Shown here piece after piece: positions 5,759-9,747 of a DNA stretch of 9,747 nt. The stretch is taken from positions 1 through 9,747 of the forward strand of contig JBKKBM010000246.1 of NCBI GenBank assembly GCA_046714215.1, read 5' to 3'. A program made the translations under genes and the position numbers. Position 1 is the stretch's first letter; every line of letters begins with the position of its first letter. A model generated the notes under the pieces. That model searched no databases. It worked only from the letters and a program-made list of their open reading frames with translations, and was not told where the DNA came from. The stretch is from DATLCI01 sp046714215 (lineage in GTDB: Bacteria; Acidobacteriota; Terriglobia; Terriglobales; Acidobacteriaceae).

Positions 5759-6772
5759 ATGAAGGTAACAATGTTACGAACGTGGTCTATTTCGGCGCTC
5801 TTGCTACTGACCTTAGCGGCAGGCTGCGCGCAGGGCACGCGCTCGGATGCGGAGATCGCGGCGGATGTCCAAAACAAGATCAATAGTGACGCCAATCTGC
5901 CGAACAAAACGATCACCGTGAATGCGGCGAACGGGACGGTGACCTTGAGCGGCACGGTGGCTTCGGAGACCGAGCGGCTGGCTGCGGCGAATGACGCCGC
6001 GCAGGTGACCGGGGTAAAGACCGTGGTCAACAATCTGCAGGTGGGCGGCACTACGGCCGGCATGACGAATACTGCGCCTATGAATTCAGCGCCGGCGAAT
6101 GTGAACTCCGCACCCGTGCGGCGCAGCACTACGACGACGACCACGACGACTACCCGCAATGCTCCCGCGGGTAGCAGGGGCATGGCCTCGGCTCCGGCAG
6201 CGGTACCGAACGAAGTCAAGATGACCGTACCCGCGGGCACGGAGATGAGTGTGCGCGTAAACGACGAAATAAGTTCAGAGAAGGTGGCCGCGGGTGACAA
6301 CTTCACAGCTACGCTGGATTCCCCCGTCTATGTGGGAGAGAACATCGTGATCCCGGCGCGTGCGGATGTGCAAGGCCGCGTAGTAGAAGTGAAGAGTGCG
6401 GGCAAGTTTGCCGGACGCTCAGAGCTGATACTGAAACTAACGCGCCTTAGCTACAACGGCCGCAGCTACAACATCGACACCAACACCTGGGAAAAGTATG
6501 GTTCGTCGCGCGGTAAAAACACCGCTGCGAAAGTAGGCGGCGGCGCGGCGATCGGCGCCGTCATCGGCGCGATTGCTGGCGGCGGTAAGGGCGCGGCCAT
6601 CGGCGCAGGCGTGGGCGCGGGCGCCGGCACCGGCGTGCAGGCGATGACCAAGAGCGAGCAGATCGTGCTTCGTCCGGAGACGCTTCTGACCTTCACCCTG
6701 GACCAACCGGTGACGGTGGTGGCGGCCTCATCGGCCCGCTCCTCACGCACTCCGATGTCCAACAACCAGTAA
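5759..6772 (+). CDS. BON-domain lipoprotein with Thr-rich linker and glycine zipper
   Basis: I do not recognise a named gene. The 337-residue product begins with a lipoprotein signal peptide: positive N-terminus, hydrophobic run at 10-21, lipobox LAAGC with the lipidated Cys at 23. A BON domain (about 30-95) follows; BON modules occur in periplasmic proteins such as OsmY and are thought to bind phospholipid or membranes. Residues 124-132 are nine consecutive threonines in a low-complexity linker. From 152 a beta-rich domain of unknown function runs to the end, interrupted at 260-292 by a glycine zipper (repeated GAAIGA-like units) that could insert into or pack against a membrane. The start is set by GAGGA at 5749-5753, five bases ahead of the ATG at 5759, and by the signal peptide; in-frame GTG 5717 and ATG 5747 are worse. 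The gene stands alone, closed by an intrinsic terminator. An envelope-maintenance or stress role is inference. Confidence 0.8.
   Translation: MKVTMLRTWSISALLLLTLAAGCAQGTRSDAEIAADVQNKINSDANLPNKTITVNAANGTVTLSGTVASETERLAAANDAAQVTGVKTVVNNLQVGGTTAGMTNTAPMNSAPANVNSAPVRRSTTTTTTTTTRNAPAGSRGMASAPAAVPNEVKMTVPAGTEMSVRVNDEISSEKVAAGDNFTATLDSPVYVGENIVIPARADVQGRVVEVKSAGKFAGRSELILKLTRLSYNGRSYNIDTNTWEKYGSSRGKNTAAKVGGGAAIGAVIGAIAGGGKGAAIGAGVGAGAGTGVQAMTKSEQIVLRPETLLTFTLDQPVTVVAASSARSSRTPMSNNQ
6128..6154 (+). repeat. Threonine codon tract (ACN)9 within the lipoprotein gene
   Basis: Nine ACN codons in a row (five ACG, two ACC, two ACT) encode the poly-threonine linker between the BON domain and the C-terminal domain. 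The near-repetitive trinucleotide pattern could change length by slippage in steps that keep the frame, but the mixed third bases reduce this. Confidence 0.6.
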
Positions 6773-6787
6773 GCTTGTTAAGCAGAA

Positions 6788-6815
6788 AGAAGGGCGCCTC
6801 TCGGGGCGCCCTTTT
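6788..6815 (+). terminator. Intrinsic (Rho-independent) terminator after the lipoprotein gene
   Basis: AAGGGCGCC (6790-6798) and GGCGCCCTT (6805-6813) form a perfect 9-bp, mostly G-C stem around the six-base loop TCTCGG. Adding a G-T and an A-T pair extends it to 11 bp. The right arm ends in a TTTT run (6812-6815). It lies 15 bases after the lipoprotein stop and separates that transcript from the LPS permease gene. Confidence 0.88.
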
Positions 6816-6839
6816 ACTGTGCTGCCCGCGTGCTAGACA

Positions 6840-9194
6840 TTGCTGTTACTCCCTACTCATTTGCGCATACTGACCCGATACGTGTTGAAGGAAGTGCTGC
6901 AACACGCAGCTCTGGGTGCAGCTCTGTTCACGTTCGTGATCTTCATGCGCGACGTGGGCCGCATCCTGGAGCTGATCGTGCGTAACAGCGCGCCCCTGCC
7001 CAGCGTGGCGGAACTCTTCTTTCTCACTTTGCCTACGGCGTTCACCATCACCATCCCCATGGGAGTGCTGGTAGGGATCCTGATCGGCCTGAGCCGGCTG
7101 GCGACAGACAGCGAAGTCACCGCCATGCGCTCCACGGGAATGGGCGCGGCCACTTTTGTGGGCATCGTCTCCATCTTCGCGGTGGCGGCCTGGATGCTGG
7201 CCCTGGTGAACAGCTTGTGGATAGCACCGCGCTCGGCGGCCACCATGGTGGAGTTGCAGCAGTCACTCAAAAGTTCGCAGGTGTCATTCGCCATCCAGCC
7301 CCGCGTCTTCTATGAGAATTTCAAAGACACCGTGCTTTACGTGCAGGACGTGAAGGCAGGCAGCGGCGCCGCGGTGTGGGAGAATGTTTTTCTCGCCGAT
7401 ATCCGCAATCCTTCCGCGCCGAAGATCACGGTAGCCGAGCGCGCCGTTGTAATCAGCGAAGAGGACAACAAACTGCGGCTGCATCTAGTGAACGGCGCCC
7501 AGCATGAGACGTTGCCCAACTCGCCCGATCAATACAACATCACCACGTTTGAGGAGAGTGACATCCCCATCCAGTTGCCGGCGGGGGACAGCGGGCCCGC
7601 ACGTGATCCCCGGCCCGCCGAGATGAGCACCGCTGAACTGTTGCGACGGGCAGATAGTCCGGACCCGGCCGTCGCCCGCTGGTTTCTCATTGAATTTCAC
7701 CGGCGGCTGGCCCTGCCCACCGCGTGTCTGGTGCTGGCGATGATCGGGATCCCCCTGGGACTCTCGTCCAAAAAGGGCGGCAAGTCGACCGGCTTTGTGC
7801 TCACCATCGGCTTGGTGTTTGTTTATTACGTGATCTCGCTTACCGGCCTGGGTATGGCGCGCCAAGGCAAGTTACCGGCGGGCGCGGGCGTGTGGATGGC
7901 GAACGCACTCTTCGCACTGGCGGGATTGTTCCTACTGTACCGCGTGGACCGCTCCTCGCTGGAGGTGGGTTCGGTGAAGAATCTCTGGCTCGCGGTCAGC
8001 GAGCGTTTCCGCCGCACTCCCCTGCGGGAAGAGCCCGCGCGGGTGGAGCGCCGTGCGGTGGAACGTGGGGGTCGAGAGACCCGCGGCAGCTCGCAGATGG
8101 GCTTTCCCCTCATCCTCGACAACTACATCCTGCGCGACTTCCTCTCCTATCTGGGGATGATCCTGGCCACGTTCGTAACCTTGATGATGGTGTTCACTTT
8201 CTTCGAGCTACTGGGCGACATCATCCGTAATCGCGTGCCGCTCATCACCGTGGGCGAATACATGCTGAACGTGGCGCCTTCCATGATCTACCTGATGGCG
8301 CCGCTGAGCGTGCTGGTGGCGGTGCTGGTGACCTTCGGGATATTGCAGCGTACCAATGAACTTACCGCGATGAAAGCGACGGGTGTAAGCATTTATCGGG
8401 CCGTAGCTCCGGTATTGGTAGTGGCGGCGATCGTTTCCGTCAGTCTCTTCTTCTTCGAGCAGTTCTATCTGCCCAGCGCCAACACCCGGCAAGAGGCCAT
8501 TCGCAATGGCATCAAGGGCAAGCCGGCGCAGACGTTCATCCGTCCCGACCGCAAGTGGATCTTCGCGCAGCAGAATTCCATCTACTACTACGAACACTTC
8601 GATCCTGACCGCAACGAGTTTGCCGGCTTCTCCGCATTTCATTTCGAGCCCAAGAGCGTGCAGATCGCCGGACGAACCTACGCCAAGCGCGTTCATTGGG
8701 AAGAAGGGCTTAATAAATGGGTATTTGAAAAAGGCTGGAAGCGTGAGATCCAGCGCGACGTGGTGATCGACCATCGCAGCTATGACGTAGCCACGTTCGC
8801 CAGCGTGACGGAGACGCCGACTTATTTCAAGAAAGACGTGCGCCAGTCTACGGAGATGAACTACCGGGAATTATCGAACTACATCAACGATCTGCAGCAA
8901 AGCGGCTTTGATGTGGTCCGGCTACGCGTACAGTTGCACAAGAAGTTTGCCTTCCCCATGATCGCCTTTGTGATGGCGCTGCTAGCTATTCCCTTCTCGC
9001 TGTCAGCCGGACGGCGTGGCACGCTCACCGGCGTGGGCATCGCTTTAGGGCTGGCCGTCGCCTATTGGATGACTTCTGGCCTGTTTGAAGCGCTCGGCAA
9101 TGTGAGCCAATTGCCGGCGGCGCTGGCGGCCTGGGCCCCGGACCTGCTCTTCGGATTAGCCGGCGGATATCTTATCTTTAAAGTGCAAACCTAA
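6840..9194 (+). CDS. Fused LptF-LptG lipopolysaccharide export permease
   Basis: LptF and LptG normally form a heterodimer that, with the ATPase LptB, extracts LPS from the inner membrane and passes it to LptC and the periplasmic bridge. Here one 784-residue chain holds two complete YjgP/YjgQ units. Unit one has membrane helices near 20-37, 57-85 and 103-125, a periplasmic beta-jellyroll (about 140-255), then helices near 288-308, 316-336 and 351-372. A basic, hydrophilic linker (about 388-419) joins it to unit two (420-784), which repeats the plan. Both cytoplasmic coupling helices that dock on LptB are kept: DSEVTAMRSTG with E92 and RTNELTAMKATG with E507. Such double-length permeases seem usual in Acidobacteriota. 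The start is uncertain: TTG 6840 gives the longest frame, while TTG 6861 begins MRILTRY, closer to usual family N-termini. Neither has a Shine-Dalgarno. No lptB is visible nearby. Confidence 0.9.
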   Translation: MLLLPTHLRILTRYVLKEVLQHAALGAALFTFVIFMRDVGRILELIVRNSAPLPSVAELFFLTLPTAFTITIPMGVLVGILIGLSRLATDSEVTAMRSTGMGAATFVGIVSIFAVAAWMLALVNSLWIAPRSAATMVELQQSLKSSQVSFAIQPRVFYENFKDTVLYVQDVKAGSGAAVWENVFLADIRNPSAPKITVAERAVVISEEDNKLRLHLVNGAQHETLPNSPDQYNITTFEESDIPIQLPAGDSGPARDPRPAEMSTAELLRRADSPDPAVARWFLIEFHRRLALPTACLVLAMIGIPLGLSSKKGGKSTGFVLTIGLVFVYYVISLTGLGMARQGKLPAGAGVWMANALFALAGLFLLYRVDRSSLEVGSVKNLWLAVSERFRRTPLREEPARVERRAVERGGRETRGSSQMGFPLILDNYILRDFLSYLGMILATFVTLMMVFTFFELLGDIIRNRVPLITVGEYMLNVAPSMIYLMAPLSVLVAVLVTFGILQRTNELTAMKATGVSIYRAVAPVLVVAAIVSVSLFFFEQFYLPSANTRQEAIRNGIKGKPAQTFIRPDRKWIFAQQNSIYYYEHFDPDRNEFAGFSAFHFEPKSVQIAGRTYAKRVHWEEGLNKWVFEKGWKREIQRDVVIDHRSYDVATFASVTETPTYFKKDVRQSTEMNYRELSNYINDLQQSGFDVVRLRVQLHKKFAFPMIAFVMALLAIPFSLSAGRRGTLTGVGIALGLAVAYWMTSGLFEALGNVSQLPAALAAWAPDLLFGLAGGYLIFKVQT

Positions 9195-9210
9195 GCTTAC
9201 CGAAGCTTTT
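9193..9210 (+). terminator. Weak hairpin at the end of the LPS permease gene
   Basis: Two copies of the palindrome AAGCTT (9193-9198 and 9203-9208) can pair around the loop ACCG, with TTTT at 9207-9210. The 6-bp stem has only two G-C pairs and overlaps the stop codon, so it would at best be a leaky terminator before the downstream exporter gene. Confidence 0.25.
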
Positions 9211-9244
9211 GCCGCGGCGTTTCATCTAAACTGGTTGCATCGTC

Positions 9245-9747
9245 ATGCTGGAACGCCTGCGCCCACTCTTTCCTTATCTCGCACGCTATCGCCGCGGCTT
9301 GATCTACGGCGGCCTCTCCGTTCTTTTCACCAATGCCATCTGGATCCTGTTTCCCCAGGTGATCCGCGCCGCCATCGACGATCTCAGCACCGGCGTGACC
9401 CGCGAGAAACTTCTGCTGTACGCACTGGCGCTGGTCGGCGTCGCGTTGGCGAAGGGCGTCTTCCAATTCCTGACCCGGTGGATCGTCATTGGAGTCTCGC
9501 GCGACATCGAGTTCGATATGCGCAACGACCTCTTCCAGCACCTGGAGGCGCTCGCGCATGACTACTACCAGCGCACCCGCACGGGCGACATCATGGCACG
9601 CACCACGAATGACTTGAATGCCGTACGGCAGATGCTGGGACCAGCCATCATGTATTCGGCGAACACGCTGGTCTTCACCGCCGGCGCGCTCATCTTCATG
9701 TTCGGCATCAGTCCCAAGCTGACCATGGTGGCGTTTCTGCCGCTGCC
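9245..9747 (+). CDS. ABC exporter half-transporter, membrane domain (partial, runs off the right edge)
   Basis: An open frame from ATG 9245 continues to the window end (167 codons seen). The N-terminus MLERLRPLFPYLARYRRGL, the membrane helix that follows, and the later HDYYQRTRTGDIMARTTNDLNAVRQMLG stretch (given in part: YQRTRTGDIMARTTNDLNAV) are typical of the membrane domain of type IV ABC exporters such as MdlA/MsbA-like multidrug or lipid transporters. The ATPase domain must lie beyond the window, with an expected total of roughly 580-620 residues. It starts 50 bases after the LPS permease stop with no strong Shine-Dalgarno and may be cotranscribed with it. Being next to LPS export, a lipid A flippase role is possible, but drug export is equally compatible with what is visible. 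Confidence 0.85.
   Translation, partial: MLERLRPLFPYLARYRRGLIYGGLSVLFTNAIWILFPQVIRAAIDDLSTGVTREKLLLYALALVGVALAKGVFQFLTRWIVIGVSRDIEFDMRNDLFQHLEALAHDYYQRTRTGDIMARTTNDLNAVRQMLGPAIMYSANTLVFTAGALIFMFGISPKLTMVAFLPL

Noticed and set aside
8097..8099. Separate start for an independent LptG at the internal Met420 of the fused permease
   Set aside because: The reading frame is continuous and no good Shine-Dalgarno precedes this ATG, so a single fused product is the simpler reading.
7724..8230. Plus-strand frame of 168 codons inside the LPS permease gene
   Set aside because: It is an Arg/Gly-rich out-of-frame shadow of the junction region of the fused permease, with no family motif.

Overview
This 9.7 kb window looks like ordinary chromosomal DNA from a moderately high-GC, Gram-negative-type bacterium. 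Lipopolysaccharide-export permeases, a lipoprotein and an Mla-type lipid-transport ATPase imply an outer membrane. A single-chain LptF-LptG permease and the style of the MlaF-like and RibD proteins suggest an Acidobacteriota (Terriglobia-like) genome. That assignment is inference from family resemblance, not from a search. I see no insertion sequence, phage gene, CRISPR array, tRNA or rRNA.

Layout. (1) Positions 35-2984, plus strand: ftsY (SRP receptor GTPase), ribD (deaminase/reductase) and ribE (riboflavin synthase) lie nearly end to end, behind a perfect TATAAT box. (2) Positions 2986-4407, minus strand: mobA (molybdenum cofactor guanylyltransferase) followed by an MlaF-like ABC ATPase, convergent with ribE with a 1-base gap. 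(3) Positions 4408-4497: a 90-bp divergent promoter region with mirrored TGTGATAA elements and a perfect small hairpin. (4) Positions 4498-5571, plus strand: a two-helix potassium channel with a cytoplasmic RCK regulatory domain. (5) A 187-bp non-coding leader, then a lipoprotein with a BON domain and a glycine zipper (5759-6772), closed by a clear intrinsic terminator at 6788-6815. (6) Positions 6840-9194: a 784-residue fused LptF-LptG permease. (7) From 9245 off the right edge: the membrane domain of an ABC exporter half-transporter.

Several products act at the cell envelope. FtsY delivers membrane proteins, LptFG extracts LPS from the inner membrane, the MlaF-like ATPase would power phospholipid trafficking, and the lipoprotein probably sits on a membrane facing the periplasm. 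The riboflavin and molybdenum cofactor genes appear to be housekeeping passengers.

I found no convincing new multi-gene system. The points most worth checking are in the potassium channel (a glycine replacing the selectivity-filter threonine, and a good internal ribosome binding site before Met103, as in MthK), the LptF-LptG fusion, and the symmetric mobA/channel intergenic region.
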